NCBI RefSeq assembly: GCF_010894475.1
Contig: NZ_JAAIYB010000002.1
Coordinates: 1-58,397 of the forward strand
Reading direction: 5' to 3'
DNA from: Myxococcus vastator
Lineage (GTDB): Bacteria > Myxococcota > Myxococcia > Myxococcales > Myxococcaceae
Length of the DNA: 58,397 nt
Shown: one piece after another, positions 16,773 to 25,831 of the stretch
Position numbering within the stretch: the stretch's first letter is position 1
Layout of the letters: each line of letters begins with the position of its first letter
Made by a program: the position numbers and the translations under genes
Notes under the pieces: generated by a model
What the model was told of the DNA's origin: nothing
Seen by the model: only the letters and a program-made list of their open reading frames with translations
Databases searched by the model: none

Positions 16773-18908
16773 TCAGTCCGTGACGTCCGTGACCTGCCGG
16801 AACACCGCGAGCGAGCGGCCGATGAGCTCGAACGTCGCGCCCTTCACCGGCTCCGGTCCCCGGTTGTCGTCGGTGGTGCAGAGCTCCAGCTCCCACCGCT
16901 GCCCCTGCGCGGCGGGCGGCAGCTTGTACGTCACCGGCTCATGGTGCGAGTTGAGCAGCACCAGCAGCGCGTCACCGATGATGCGCTGCCCGCGCTCGTC
17001 CGGCGTGGGGATGGCGTCGCCGCCCAGGAGGAACGCCAGCGAGCGCACGAAGGGCTTCTCCCAGTCCTCCGCCTTCATCTCCGTTCCATCCGGCCGGAAC
17101 CACGTCAGGTCCTTGTGCTCGGAGTCCCACAGGTGCTGGCCCTTGAAGAAGCGGCGGCGCTGGAGCACCGGCTGGCGGTGGCGGAAGTGGATGAGCTTCC
17201 GCGTGAACTCCAGCAGCTTCTGCCGCCGCTCATCCAGGTTCCAGTCCACCCACGACAGCGCGTTGTCCTGGCAGTACGCGTTGTTGTTGCCGCCCTGCGT
17301 GCGGCCCATCTCGTCACCCGCGACAATCATCGGGATGCCGGTGGACAGGAAGAGCGAGGCCAGCAGGTTGCGCTTCTGCCGCTCGCGCAGGGCGATGACG
17401 TCCGCGTTGTCCGTTTCACCCTCCACGCCGCAGTTCCACGACTGGTTGTCGTCCGCGCCGTCGCGGTTGTGCTCGCCGTTGGCCTCGTTGTGCTTGTGGC
17501 TGTACGTCACCAGGTCGTGCAGCGTGAAGCCGTCATGCGCGGTGACGAAGTTGATGCTCGCCTGGGGCCGGCGGCGCGCCTCCGCGTACAGGTCCGCGTT
17601 GCCCGTGAGCCGGTAGCCCATCTCACTGGCGAGGTTCTCATCGCCCTTCCAGTAGCGGCGCAGCCCGTCCCGGTACTTGCCGTTCCACTCGCGCCAGGGC
17701 GAAGGGAAGCCGCCCACCTGGTAGCCGCCGAGGCCCACGTCCCAGGGCTCGGCGATGAGCTTCACGCGGCCCAGCACCGGGTCCTGGTGGAGAATCTGGA
17801 ACAGCGCCGCGTTGTGGTCGAACGCGCCTTCACCCGTGCGGCCCAGCACCGTGGCCAGGTCGAAGCGGAACCCGTCCACGTGCATCTCCGTCACCCAGTA
17901 GCGGAGGCTGTCGATGATGAGCCGCGCCGCCTGCGGGTTGGACGCGTTGACGCTGTTGCCGCACCCGGTGAAGTCCAGGTAGTGACGCCCGTCCGGCATC
18001 AGCCAGTAGTAGCTCGCGTTGTCGATGCCCTTGAGCGACAGCGTGGGCCCCAGGTGATTGCCCTCGCAGGTGTGGTTGTAGACGACGTCGAGGATGACCT
18101 CGATGCCCGCGGCGTGCAGGTCCCTCACCATCCCCTTGAACTCGGCGACGGCGGCGCCGGGCGTCTTGCGGCTGGCGTAGTACTGCTCCGGCGCGAAGTA
18201 CCCCAGCGTGTTGTAGCCCCAGAAGTTGGACAGCTGCTTGTCGTCCAGGAACGAGTCGTCCGCGAAGGCATGCACCGGCAGCAGCTCCACCGACGTGACG
18301 CCCAGCTTCTGCAGGTGCTCGATGACGGGCGGGCAGGCCAGGCCCGCGTAGGTGCCGCGCAGGTGTTCGGGCACGCCGGGGTGGCGCATGGTGAGGCCGC
18401 GCACGTGGGCCTCGTACAGCACCGTCTTGCGCCAGCTGATGTCCGGGCGCCGGTCATTGCCCCAGTCGAAGAAGTCGCTCACCACCACGGACTTGGGCAC
18501 GCCCGCCGCGCTGTCGCGTTCGTCGCGCGCCAGGTCCTGCTGCGCGTGCCCCAGCGGATAGCCGAACACCGGCTGGCGCCAGTCCACGTCGCCGTAGAGC
18601 GCCTTGGCGTAGGGGTCCACCAGCAGCTTGTGCGGATTGCAGCGGTGGCCCTTCGCGGGCTCATACGGGCCATGGACGCGCAGTCCGTAGAGCGTGCCCG
18701 GCTCCAGGCCCGGCACGTAGCCGTGGTGCACGAAGTCCGTGGACTCCGGCAGGTCGAACCGTTCGATTTCGCGCGTCGGGTCCGCGGGGTCGAACAGGCA
18801 GACCTCCACGCGGGTCGCGACCTGGGAGTAGACGGCGAAGTTGACCCCAGAACCATCGAAGGTGGCGCCACGAGGCCAGGGCTTGCCCGGCCAGACTTCC
18901 CTACTCAT
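16773..18908 (-). CDS. glgX: Glycogen debranching enzyme GlgX
   Basis: The 711-residue product starts MSREVWPGKPWPRGATFDGS. Order of domains: N-terminal CBM48/isoamylase module (about 1-130), GH13 barrel with the four conserved regions, including DVVYNHTCEGN, GFRFDLATVLGR (nucleophile Asp) and AEPWDVGLGGYQVG (acid Glu), and a C-terminal beta domain. This is the isoamylase-type debranching enzyme that cleaves alpha-1,6 branches in phosphorylase-trimmed glycogen. I chose the ATG at 18908 over the longer frame because homology begins there. It follows a conserved gene of unknown function by 66 bases, probably in one transcript. Confidence 0.95.
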   Translation of the reverse strand: MSREVWPGKPWPRGATFDGSGVNFAVYSQVATRVEVCLFDPADPTREIERFDLPESTDFVHHGYVPGLEPGTLYGLRVHGPYEPAKGHRCNPHKLLVDPYAKALYGDVDWRQPVFGYPLGHAQQDLARDERDSAAGVPKSVVVSDFFDWGNDRRPDISWRKTVLYEAHVRGLTMRHPGVPEHLRGTYAGLACPPVIEHLQKLGVTSVELLPVHAFADDSFLDDKQLSNFWGYNTLGYFAPEQYYASRKTPGAAVAEFKGMVRDLHAAGIEVILDVVYNHTCEGNHLGPTLSLKGIDNASYYWLMPDGRHYLDFTGCGNSVNASNPQAARLIIDSLRYWVTEMHVDGFRFDLATVLGRTGEGAFDHNAALFQILHQDPVLGRVKLIAEPWDVGLGGYQVGGFPSPWREWNGKYRDGLRRYWKGDENLASEMGYRLTGNADLYAEARRRPQASINFVTAHDGFTLHDLVTYSHKHNEANGEHNRDGADDNQSWNCGVEGETDNADVIALRERQKRNLLASLFLSTGIPMIVAGDEMGRTQGGNNNAYCQDNALSWVDWNLDERRQKLLEFTRKLIHFRHRQPVLQRRRFFKGQHLWDSEHKDLTWFRPDGTEMKAEDWEKPFVRSLAFLLGGDAIPTPDERGQRIIGDALLVLLNSHHEPVTYKLPPAAQGQRWELELCTTDDNRGPEPVKGATFELIGRSLAVFRQVTDVTD

Positions 18909-18974
18909 TGCAGGCTCTCGATTCTGATGGAAAGGCCCGCCCAATGTGGGATGGCCCCTCTGGGCTGGCAAGCG

Positions 18975-20246
18975 TCACGCGGCGGCAGCGTGGTCCAGTG
19001 AGCGCCAGGTCCCCAGCGCCCAGTCCTGCTCGTCCGGGTCGTCGAAGCTCACCACGCACAGGGCGCGGCGCTTGCCCGAGCTGCACAAGGCGGTCAGCCG
19101 GCACTCGCCCGGCTCCACGCGGAGCGAGGCCCGTCCGCTGACCCGCACGCCGTGGTGCTCCAGGTCCATGGCCCGGCGCTCCATGAAGGACGGCATGAGG
19201 CCATTGGCGCCGCCGTCCTCCAAGGGGACGAAGCGCACGCTGCGCCGGTGGTCCCGCGCCACCCACGTCCCATCCTGCAGGTGCGCCTCCGCGAGCGACC
19301 CGGGGATGCGAATCTCCCAGCCCGCTGGCAGCGCCACCTGGACCTCGCCGCGCCGGTAGCCCAGGGGTGGGCCGCCGGGGGCCTGCGAGGCGCGCCGGTG
19401 GACTTCCTCGGCCAGGGTGCCGCCCACGCCCAGGAAGCCGAGCACCTCCTGCCACTCTCGCCAGGGGTAGGGCAGCGAGGGGTCCTCGCGCCAGGCCTGC
19501 TCCAGCAGGCGGGCCACGTCGCGCAGCAGGTGGCGCTCGTCGTCCAGCAGCGGTGGGCGCCAGACCACGTCCGTCCACAAGCGGCACCGCGCGCGGTTGA
19601 GCCGCATGCGCGCGTCGATGCCCGGCGTCCACCAGGGGAACACGTCGATGCCGCGGCGCGGGTCCTCGTACACGTCCACCAGCCAGCGCGCGTCGCGGGG
19701 CCCCAGCGGCGTGAGCAGCGCGCCGGGATATTCGAAGGTGTGGCCGAAGCGCATGGACAGCGCGAAGCCGGACTCGCCGTGGCTTCGCATGCGCAGCACC
19801 CGCCCCACGGCCTCCTGGAGCGACGCCAGCATGTGCACGTCCACGGGCCCGGCGTCTCCCGTGTGGAAGTAGCCGGTGGGGTCGCCGCCCTTCACGGCCG
19901 CGCGTTCCCCCGCCCAGGCGATGCCGAGCGCGTCACCCAGGGCCCTCAGCGTTTCACAGAGGAAGCGGTGGTAGCCGGGGCCCACGGCGGAGGTCTCCGC
20001 GGACACGGAGACGTGGGCGCCCGAGGTGGCCACCAGCGCGACCTCGCCCGCCGCCGGGTGCAGCCGCAGCCGGAGCGTGGGGGCGCCCAGGGGGCCGGTG
20101 CCCAGGACGGCGCTTTCGAGCAGCTCGCCGTGGTGCTCGTGGAACCAAGACGACATCCGCTGGAGCCAGGGGATGGGGCCCTCGGGAGGGGAGAACAGGT
20201 GTTCGCTTCCCCGCCGCCTGCCGGCCAATGCCAACTTCACGCTCAT
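18975..20246 (-). CDS. Conserved protein of unknown function, upstream of glgX
   Basis: A 423-residue cytoplasmic protein that I cannot place. It has two halves: residues about 25-250 contain Trp/Arg-rich helices and no known motif (WLVDVYEDPRRGIDVFPWWTP is a distinctive stretch, 19-21 residues before several Arg), and residues about 290-423 have a beta-rich sequence resembling DUF1795/PsbP-like folds (ALPAGWEIRIPGSLAEAHLQ). No signal peptide or membrane segment. It lies 66 bases upstream of glgX on the same strand and is probably co-transcribed, though a link with glycogen is only positional. Confidence 0.65.
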   Translation of the reverse strand: MSVKLALAGRRRGSEHLFSPPEGPIPWLQRMSSWFHEHHGELLESAVLGTGPLGAPTLRLRLHPAAGEVALVATSGAHVSVSAETSAVGPGYHRFLCETLRALGDALGIAWAGERAAVKGGDPTGYFHTGDAGPVDVHMLASLQEAVGRVLRMRSHGESGFALSMRFGHTFEYPGALLTPLGPRDARWLVDVYEDPRRGIDVFPWWTPGIDARMRLNRARCRLWTDVVWRPPLLDDERHLLRDVARLLEQAWREDPSLPYPWREWQEVLGFLGVGGTLAEEVHRRASQAPGGPPLGYRRGEVQVALPAGWEIRIPGSLAEAHLQDGTWVARDHRRSVRFVPLEDGGANGLMPSFMERRAMDLEHHGVRVSGRASLRVEPGECRLTALCSSGKRRALCVVSFDDPDEQDWALGTWRSLDHAAAA

Positions 20247-20503
20247 CTCATCCCACCCCGCTTCTGAACCGTGGTTCAGGTTCTGTTCACTATTTCAGCG
20301 TGGCTCTCCTCGAAGGTGCCACTGACGGGCAGTGGCTGCCCGCTCGTCCTCAACGTGGTCACGCACGGCAGGCGTGGGTGCATCCATACGGCGGGCCGTG
20401 TGCGGGCAACCATCCAAAGTCATCAGCAACCGTTCAGGCAGGGGGCCCGCTGCCAGGTGCCCTTTTGAGAGGGTGTCCCCAGGTTGGAGGAAAGGAGGCC
20501 GCC

Positions 20504-20722
20504 ATGAGCAAGAAGGACGTGTTGCACATTCCACCTGAAGCCGTACCCACCGCGCCTGACCGGAACGCAGACACCGAGGACGCGCAGCGCTCGCCGCGCG
20601 GCAGTCCGCCCGCGCTGCAGCCGGAGGGTGGTCCCGCCGGCACGCCGGGGACGGGTGGCAGCCAACGCATCATCGAGCCGGTGAAGTCACCGCAGCCGAA
20701 TCCGGGCTTCAGCGTGAGCTGA
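20504..20722 (+). CDS. Small acidic-linker protein, unknown
   Basis: A 72-residue protein starting at ATG 20504 with AAAGGAGG 6 bases before it, a very good Shine-Dalgarno. It is hydrophilic, Pro/Gly-rich and probably disordered, with no signal peptide. Its PGTGGS segment also appears in the two neighbouring lipoproteins. It is followed by a strong terminator hairpin. Coding status rests on the ribosome site and terminator. Confidence 0.65.
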   Translation: MSKKDVLHIPPEAVPTAPDRNADTEDAQRSPRGSPPALQPEGGPAGTPGTGGSQRIIEPVKSPQPNPGFSVS

Positions 20723-20746
20723 GTCCGTCGCTGACGACACACAGGG

Positions 20747-20778
20747 CGATGCCCGCGGCACGGTCGCCGCGGGCATCG
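20747..20778 (+). terminator. Strong Rho-independent terminator, first copy
   Basis: CGATGCCCGCGGC (20747-20759) pairs with GCCGCGGGCATCG (20766-20778) over 13 bases with a six-base ACGGTC loop, followed by TCTTTTTC. It ends the small protein gene on the plus strand and faces the lipoprotein gene coming from the other side. Confidence 0.85.
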
Positions 20779-20814
20779 TCTTTTTCGCCGTCGTGTCTCG
20801 CGCCACAAAGGGCA

Positions 20815-20842
20815 ATGCCCGCGGCACGGTCGCCGCGGGCAT
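20815..20842. terminator. Second near-identical copy of the terminator hairpin
   Basis: An 11-base stem ATGCCCGCGGC/GCCGCGGGCAT with the same ACGGTC loop, 67 bases from the first copy and almost identical over about 38 bases. It lacks the T-run after it on the plus strand. With the first copy it makes a tandem direct repeat of hairpins between converging genes. Confidence 0.65.
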
Positions 20843-20871
20843 CGTCTTGCCGCCGTGAAGTGCGGGCCGGC

Positions 20872-21396
20872 CTAGCGCGTCGAGTCCGTCTCCGGGAGCG
20901 GCGTGGGCGGCGTCATCCGGGTGTCCGGCTCCATCATGCCGCTGCCGCCGGTGCCCGGCTCCAGCGTGGAGTCGTCATCCGCCTCCAGGTCCTCGGGGTC
21001 CGAGGTGTCGAGCGGCTCGACGTCCCCCGCGCCGCCAGTGCCCGGCTCGCTGCTCATGTCCGGGTCCAGGTTCGGGTCCACTTCCGTGCCGGTGCCCGGG
21101 TTCAGCGTCGGGTCCGCGTTGGGGTCCATGCTGTTCGGGTCCACGGTCTCCGACTCCGGCGACAGGGCCGGGTCATCCATGCCCGTGCCGCCCGTGCCAG
21201 GTGGTGTCGTGGTGTCCGTGCTGGTGTCCGTACTGGTGCCGGTGTTCGGGTCACTCATCGTGCCCATGCCGCTGGTGTCCGGGGTGTCCGTCGTTTCTCG
21301 GGTCGCGCCCGAGTCGGACTTACAGGCGGTGCCAAAGGCGAGGGCACCGGCGGCGAGAGAGGCAAGGACGGCCTTCGTCTTGAGGAACTTCGTCAT
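20872..21396 (-). CDS. Asp/Thr/Pro-rich lipoprotein
   Basis: The 174-residue product starts at ATG 21396 (GGAG 8 bases upstream). The signal ends FGTAC, acylated Cys25. The mature part is low-complexity, rich in Asp, Thr, Pro, Gly and Ser, and repeats short PGTG/NPGTG/EPGTGGSG units: an extended, acidic, disordered stalk. Such lipoproteins are abundant in myxobacteria and their role is unknown. It shares its repeat unit with the lipoprotein at 22383-22871. Confidence 0.75.
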   Translation of the reverse strand: MTKFLKTKAVLASLAAGALAFGTACKSDSGATRETTDTPDTSGMGTMSDPNTGTSTDTSTDTTTPPGTGGTGMDDPALSPESETVDPNSMDPNADPTLNPGTGTEVDPNLDPDMSSEPGTGGAGDVEPLDTSDPEDLEADDDSTLEPGTGGSGMMEPDTRMTPPTPLPETDSTR

Positions 21397-21551
21397 GGTT
21401 CGTTCTCCGGTCAGTGGCTGTCTGGCTGCTGCTGGCCGGGAACGTGAGCAGCCGATGAGCGGTCTGCTAGAGGCCCCTCCCATGGCCGCCTGCTCTCCAG
21501 GCGGCGGCGGGAATGAGACGCGGGGGCGGCTTGATAAACGCGCAGTGTCCT

Positions 21552-22265
21552 TCAGTCGGCGCTGTTGGGGCCCACCAGCCGCGGCCGGTCGTCTCCCCGG
21601 TTGCCCTGCGCGCGCTTGCGGAGCGAGTCACGCCAGTTCGGCGTCAGCAGGGGACACTCCGCCAGCAGCGCGGCGTCCTCCGGCGCGTGGCCGTGCATGG
21701 CGTGGTGGGCGAAGGCGACGGTGAAGGTGGGGAAGGGCCGCTCGAGCAACGCCACCGCGTCGCCCTCCTGGACGGGCCCTTCCTCCAGCACGCGGTAGTA
21801 CCAGCCGGTGCGGCCGGTCTGCTGGAGCAGCAGCGACAGGTCGCGCTGTCCCCAGCGGCGCGCGGGCTTCCAGCAGGGCTGGCGAGGCTGGGACACCTGC
21901 ACGCGTGCGCCGCCCACGCGCAGCACGTCTCCGATGCAGACGTCCGCCTCCGTGCCCTGGGAGAACACCCAGTTCTCACCGAAGGCACCGGGGCCGACGT
22001 CGTCTCGCGCCAGGCGTTCGCGCCAGAAGTCGTAGTGCGTGACGGGGTAGGCGAGGACCGCCTTCTCCGGACCGCCATGGACCTTGCGGTCCGCCTGGCC
22101 ATCTCCGGCGAGCCCCGTGCGTGACAGCCACACCGGGCCTGTCACCGGCTCCTTGAAGATGGCGCTGGTCCAGGGCCGCTCCAGCGGGGAGGTGGCACCG
22201 GCCACGCCCAGCTCCCGGGGCAGGCCCACTCGCAGCGACAACAGGCGCGTCACGAGGGTCTCCAT
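21552..22265 (-). CDS. MOSC-domain protein (YiiM-like)
   Basis: The 237-residue product, from ATG 22265, carries the MOSC signature: GLAGDGQADRKVHGGPEKAV (about 51-70), VGPGAFGENWVFSQG (about 90-104) and the conserved Cys131 in QPRQPCWKP. MOSC proteins of the YiiM type bind molybdenum cofactor and reduce N-hydroxylated bases; the substrate here is unknown. The C-terminal part (about 150-210) resembles the small 3-alpha domain seen in YiiM. The short N-terminal extension of the longer frame is not supported. It lies between two low-complexity lipoproteins on the same strand. Confidence 0.88.
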   Translation of the reverse strand: METLVTRLLSLRVGLPRELGVAGATSPLERPWTSAIFKEPVTGPVWLSRTGLAGDGQADRKVHGGPEKAVLAYPVTHYDFWRERLARDDVGPGAFGENWVFSQGTEADVCIGDVLRVGGARVQVSQPRQPCWKPARRWGQRDLSLLLQQTGRTGWYYRVLEEGPVQEGDAVALLERPFPTFTVAFAHHAMHGHAPEDAALLAECPLLTPNWRDSLRKRAQGNRGDDRPRLVGPNSAD

Positions 22266-22382
22266 GCCCGTGGGACAAAGCAGGCGCGGACGTGCCTGTC
22301 CAGCACGGCAACGCCCCATCAGCGACACCGCGAGGCCCGCGGTGCCGGATGGGGCGCTGCTTCAGGGTGACGCCGCGCGGGG

Positions 22383-22871
22383 CTAGAAGCCGGTGCCCGC
22401 GTCGTTCAGGACGCCGGAGGGCGCGGGGACGGTGTTGGACGTCCCGGTGCCCGTCGGGGCGTCGAGCTCGGGCGTGGTGCCGATGCCCGGCGTGGGCAGC
22501 ACCCCGGAGCCGCCCGTGCCCGCGTCCGCGCTGTAGGGCGTGGTGCCGGGGACGGTGGACGTGGCGCCCTCCGCGCCCGTGTCGTAGGGCGTGGTGCCGG
22601 AGCCGCCCGTGCCCGGCGTCGTCGTGGACGTTCCCGGCGGCAGGGTGTTGGGGTTCGTCGCCGGGGGCAGGGTGTTGGGGTTGGTGTTCGTCGAGCCCGT
22701 GCCCGGCGTGGTGTTGCCCGGCGCGGTGCCCGGCGTCACCGTCTGTCCGGTGGACGGGTCCACCTGCGCCACCTGCACCGGCGCCTCCGTCGCGCTACAC
22801 GCGGTTCCCAACGCCAGGGTGCCCGCCAGTGCTCCGGCCCACATCCAACCCCGCTTCATCTGCTTCGCCAT
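22383..22871 (-). CDS. Thr/Pro/Gly-rich lipoprotein
   Basis: The 162-residue product has a lipoprotein signal ending LALGTAC, acylated Cys25. The mature part is almost entirely low-complexity: PGTG, GTGGSG, TNTNPNTLPP and similar units rich in Thr, Pro, Gly and Asn, with nearly no charge. It is probably an extended surface or periplasmic stalk. Its repeat units match those of the lipoprotein at 20872-21396. Function unknown. Confidence 0.75.
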   Translation of the reverse strand: MAKQMKRGWMWAGALAGTLALGTACSATEAPVQVAQVDPSTGQTVTPGTAPGNTTPGTGSTNTNPNTLPPATNPNTLPPGTSTTTPGTGGSGTTPYDTGAEGATSTVPGTTPYSADAGTGGSGVLPTPGIGTTPELDAPTGTGTSNTVPAPSGVLNDAGTGF

Positions 22872-22899
22872 GTTGCTCCCTCCTTCGTGGGTGTGTGTT

Positions 22900-25434
22900 T
22901 CAGCTTGCGTGCGTGGGCTCGCCGCGCCCCGAGCGACGCGGCGGCTCCGGTTTCTGTGATTCCTTTCGGGCGGGATGGCGCTTCAGCCTGCGCTCCGACA
23001 GCACCAGCAGCAGGGCCGGGAAGGCCACCAGCATGATGAGGAGGTTGGTGGCGAAGCCCAGATTGGCAAGTGCGCCAATGGAGTTGAGGCCCGGGTGGTC
23101 GGCGAGGAAGAGCGCGCCGAAGCCCATCGCGCTGGTCAGCAAGCCGCCGCAGATGGCCTTCCCCGTCTCCGAATACACCGACACGAAGTCATGACCCGGT
23201 GACGACAAGCGCGTCAGCAGGTGCACGCCCGCGTCCACCGTCGTTCCGATGAGAATCGGGATGACGAGGATGTTGAGGTAGTTGAACTCCAGCCCCAGCA
23301 GCGGCATCAGCCCCAGCAGCGCCACCAGGGACAGCACGGTGGGTGCCATGCACAGCAGCGCGATGCGCAGGCCGCCCAGCGTCAGCCACATGGCCAGCAG
23401 CACCGCCAGCGTGGTGACTCCGAGGATGCGCGGCGCCTCGTGCGTCACCATGTCCAGGATGTCCGCCAGCACCATGGACTCGCCGGCCGCGGAGACGCGC
23501 GAGCCGTCCGGTGTCCCCGCGCCGCGAACCTCCCGCGCCAGCGTGCGGACCGCCATCCCGTCCGACTGTTCCACGGACGGGTAGACCATGACGAAGCTCC
23601 CCGGCGTGCCCTGCCGGCCCAGGAACTGTTGCTGGACGCTCGGCGGCAGGTCGTCACGGGTGAAGGGCGGTGCGGCCGCCTGCCTGCGCAGCGACGCCAC
23701 CTGCGCCCGTTGCCGGGCCTCCAGCCCGTCCTCCGGGACGCGCTCCAGCAGCCGCGAGATGTCCTGGAGGACGCGCTGCTTGCGCGGCTGGTCCTCGGGC
23801 ACCAGCGAGGACAGCGAGGCCACGAAGTCGATGGTGGAGTCCTTGCCCCGCTCGCGTTGCCGCGCGTGGAGCCGCTCCACCATCGCCTGTTCCTCCTCGG
23901 GCGACCGGGTGAGCACCACCACCGGGCTCTGCGAATAGCCGATGAGCCGGTTGACCTCGCGGTCCAGCGTGAAGGACGGCAGGTCCTGGTCCTCCAGCGA
24001 GCCGAAGTCGAAGTCGAAGCGCACGCGCCCCGTCTGGCTCAGCAGCCCCAGCAGCAGCACGGCGGACACGGCCGTGACGACGTACCGGCGGCGCAGCAGC
24101 AGGTGGCCCATGGGCGCGCGCGCGGTGGTGACGGAGGCGCGCCGGGGCGTCCACCCCCAGCGCGAGGCCAGGCCCAGCAGCGCGGGCAGCACCAGCACGT
24201 AGGCGGCGATGAGCACCCCCATGCCCACGCCCGCGATGACGCCGAACTCACGGAACGCGCGGAAGCGCGAGGTGCCCAGCACGAAGAAGGTGAGCGCCGC
24301 CACCAACGCGGAGACGAGCGCCGCGCCGCCGGTGTGCGTGAAGGACGCGCGCGTGGCGGATTCGGAGGCGTGGCCTTCGCCGCGCAGGTGCAGGTAGCGT
24401 CCCAGCAGGTGGATGCCGTGCTCCAGGCCCAGGCCTCCGAGGATGGCGCCCAGGAAGCCCGTCAGGAGGTTGACCTCGCCGTAGACGAGCGCCACCAGGC
24501 CATATGTCCACGCCAGCCCCACGCCCACGGGCGTCAGCACCAGCCCCACCGCCAGCGCGCTGCGGAAGTGGAAGAGGAGGTAGAGCAGCATCAGCGTGGT
24601 GGCCACCGCCGAGGCCACGCCGATGTCGCGCGCAATCTGCCGCTGCTGGTCCAGCTTCTTCTGGAAGGTGCCGGTGATGTCCACCTTGAAGCCGGCCCCG
24701 TACTTGGACAGGTCCTGCGCGGCGAGCAGCCCGCGCACCTCGTCCGTCACCTTGCGCGAGAAGCCCAGGTCCGCGGACGTGGTGTCCGGCTTGGCCAACA
24801 GCACGATGCGGCGCTGGCCCTCATCCAGGTAGTAGTCCCCCTCGCGGGTGGACAGCCGCTGCCCGGCGCCGCCCGCGTACTTCGCCTCCAGGTCGGAGAA
24901 GTCCAGGGACGGCGGCTCCTCCTCCACCAGCGGCACGTAGAGCGGGTTGGCCCGCTGCTGTTCCCATTGGAGGCGCGCCTCCAGGCGGCGGTGCACCTCT
25001 CGCAAGTCCGCTTCCGACAGGAAGTACAGGGCCCGGTCGCGGAAGAAGGCGCCGGGGCGCTGCGACTCGACGAAGCGGATGCCGGGCAAGGCCTCCAGCT
25101 TGGGGGTCAGGTCCTCCGCGAAGCGCTTCAGGGACTCGGGGTCCGCGCCTTCGCCCACCACCGCCACCCAGCCGAGCGCGCCGAAGCGGCGCTCCAGCTC
25201 CCGCAAGTCCTGCACGCTCTCGAAGGAGGACGGCAGCAGGTCCACCAGGTTGGCGTTGAGGTGCAGGCCGCGCGCGAAGAGGCCACCCACGGCGGCCAGC
25301 ACCAGCGCCAGCAGCAGCGCCACCACCGGACGCCGGTGGTTGTGCGCGGCCATCGCGCCCAGCGCGCGCTCCACGCGCCCCATCCACCGCGACTCGCCCG
25401 GAGGAGTCGTGTCGTTCGGATGCGGTCCCATCAT
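22900..25434 (-). CDS. MMPL/RND-family transporter
   Basis: The 844-residue protein has 12 predicted membrane helices in two repeats (helix 1 near residues 35-55, then a ~200-residue periplasmic loop, five helices to about 450, and the same again), the layout of MMPL/HAE3 exporters. It begins with GRVERALGAMAAHNHRRPVV. Typical substrates are lipids, hopanoids or other hydrophobic molecules. It reads divergently from a clear paralogue at 25832-28312. I chose the MM start at 25434/25431. No membrane-fusion or outer-membrane partner is adjacent. Confidence 0.9.
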   Translation of the reverse strand: MMGPHPNDTTPPGESRWMGRVERALGAMAAHNHRRPVVALLLALVLAAVGGLFARGLHLNANLVDLLPSSFESVQDLRELERRFGALGWVAVVGEGADPESLKRFAEDLTPKLEALPGIRFVESQRPGAFFRDRALYFLSEADLREVHRRLEARLQWEQQRANPLYVPLVEEEPPSLDFSDLEAKYAGGAGQRLSTREGDYYLDEGQRRIVLLAKPDTTSADLGFSRKVTDEVRGLLAAQDLSKYGAGFKVDITGTFQKKLDQQRQIARDIGVASAVATTLMLLYLLFHFRSALAVGLVLTPVGVGLAWTYGLVALVYGEVNLLTGFLGAILGGLGLEHGIHLLGRYLHLRGEGHASESATRASFTHTGGAALVSALVAALTFFVLGTSRFRAFREFGVIAGVGMGVLIAAYVLVLPALLGLASRWGWTPRRASVTTARAPMGHLLLRRRYVVTAVSAVLLLGLLSQTGRVRFDFDFGSLEDQDLPSFTLDREVNRLIGYSQSPVVVLTRSPEEEQAMVERLHARQRERGKDSTIDFVASLSSLVPEDQPRKQRVLQDISRLLERVPEDGLEARQRAQVASLRRQAAAPPFTRDDLPPSVQQQFLGRQGTPGSFVMVYPSVEQSDGMAVRTLAREVRGAGTPDGSRVSAAGESMVLADILDMVTHEAPRILGVTTLAVLLAMWLTLGGLRIALLCMAPTVLSLVALLGLMPLLGLEFNYLNILVIPILIGTTVDAGVHLLTRLSSPGHDFVSVYSETGKAICGGLLTSAMGFGALFLADHPGLNSIGALANLGFATNLLIMLVAFPALLLVLSERRLKRHPARKESQKPEPPRRSGRGEPTHAS

Positions 25435-25831
25435 CGGCCCGCGGCCACCACCCGCGGCCCCGGTCCTCCCGGTCGCGCGGAGGGCGGAGCGGCTTCCCCT
25501 CCCTCGTGTGCTCGCACGCGCGAGCCCGTGTCGCCGGGGAACGTGACCACGGTGGGGGTGCGATGCAGGCGTCCACGCCTGCTTGTCTGCCCACCAGGGA
25601 GGGACAGCGAACAGCGCGCATGGCGTCCATTCAACCCGCCGTATTCCCCTGGGCGACGGCGTGTCGGAGGCGCGCAAGCAGGCGAGCATTCGCTCGAAGG
25701 GCGCGTTACACGAGGCAGGTGATTCGTAGCCTTACTTTCCGCCTCACGGCATAAACGCGTTGACTCTCCCGTTAGCGCGTGCCCAAGGTGTCCGGCGATT
25801 CGGCCAGTCAACAGATGCAGGTGTCGAAAGC
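25435..25831. promoter_or_regulatory. Intergenic region between divergent MMPL genes
   Basis: About 400 bases without a credible gene. It must carry both promoters. I see only short dyads (for example GAGC-attc-GCTC near 25690) and no clear binding-site family. Confidence 0.5.

Noticed and set aside
16941-19001. Plus-strand frame of 686 codons antisense to glgX
   Set aside because: No family motif and low-quality composition; GlgX on the minus strand has all catalytic regions.
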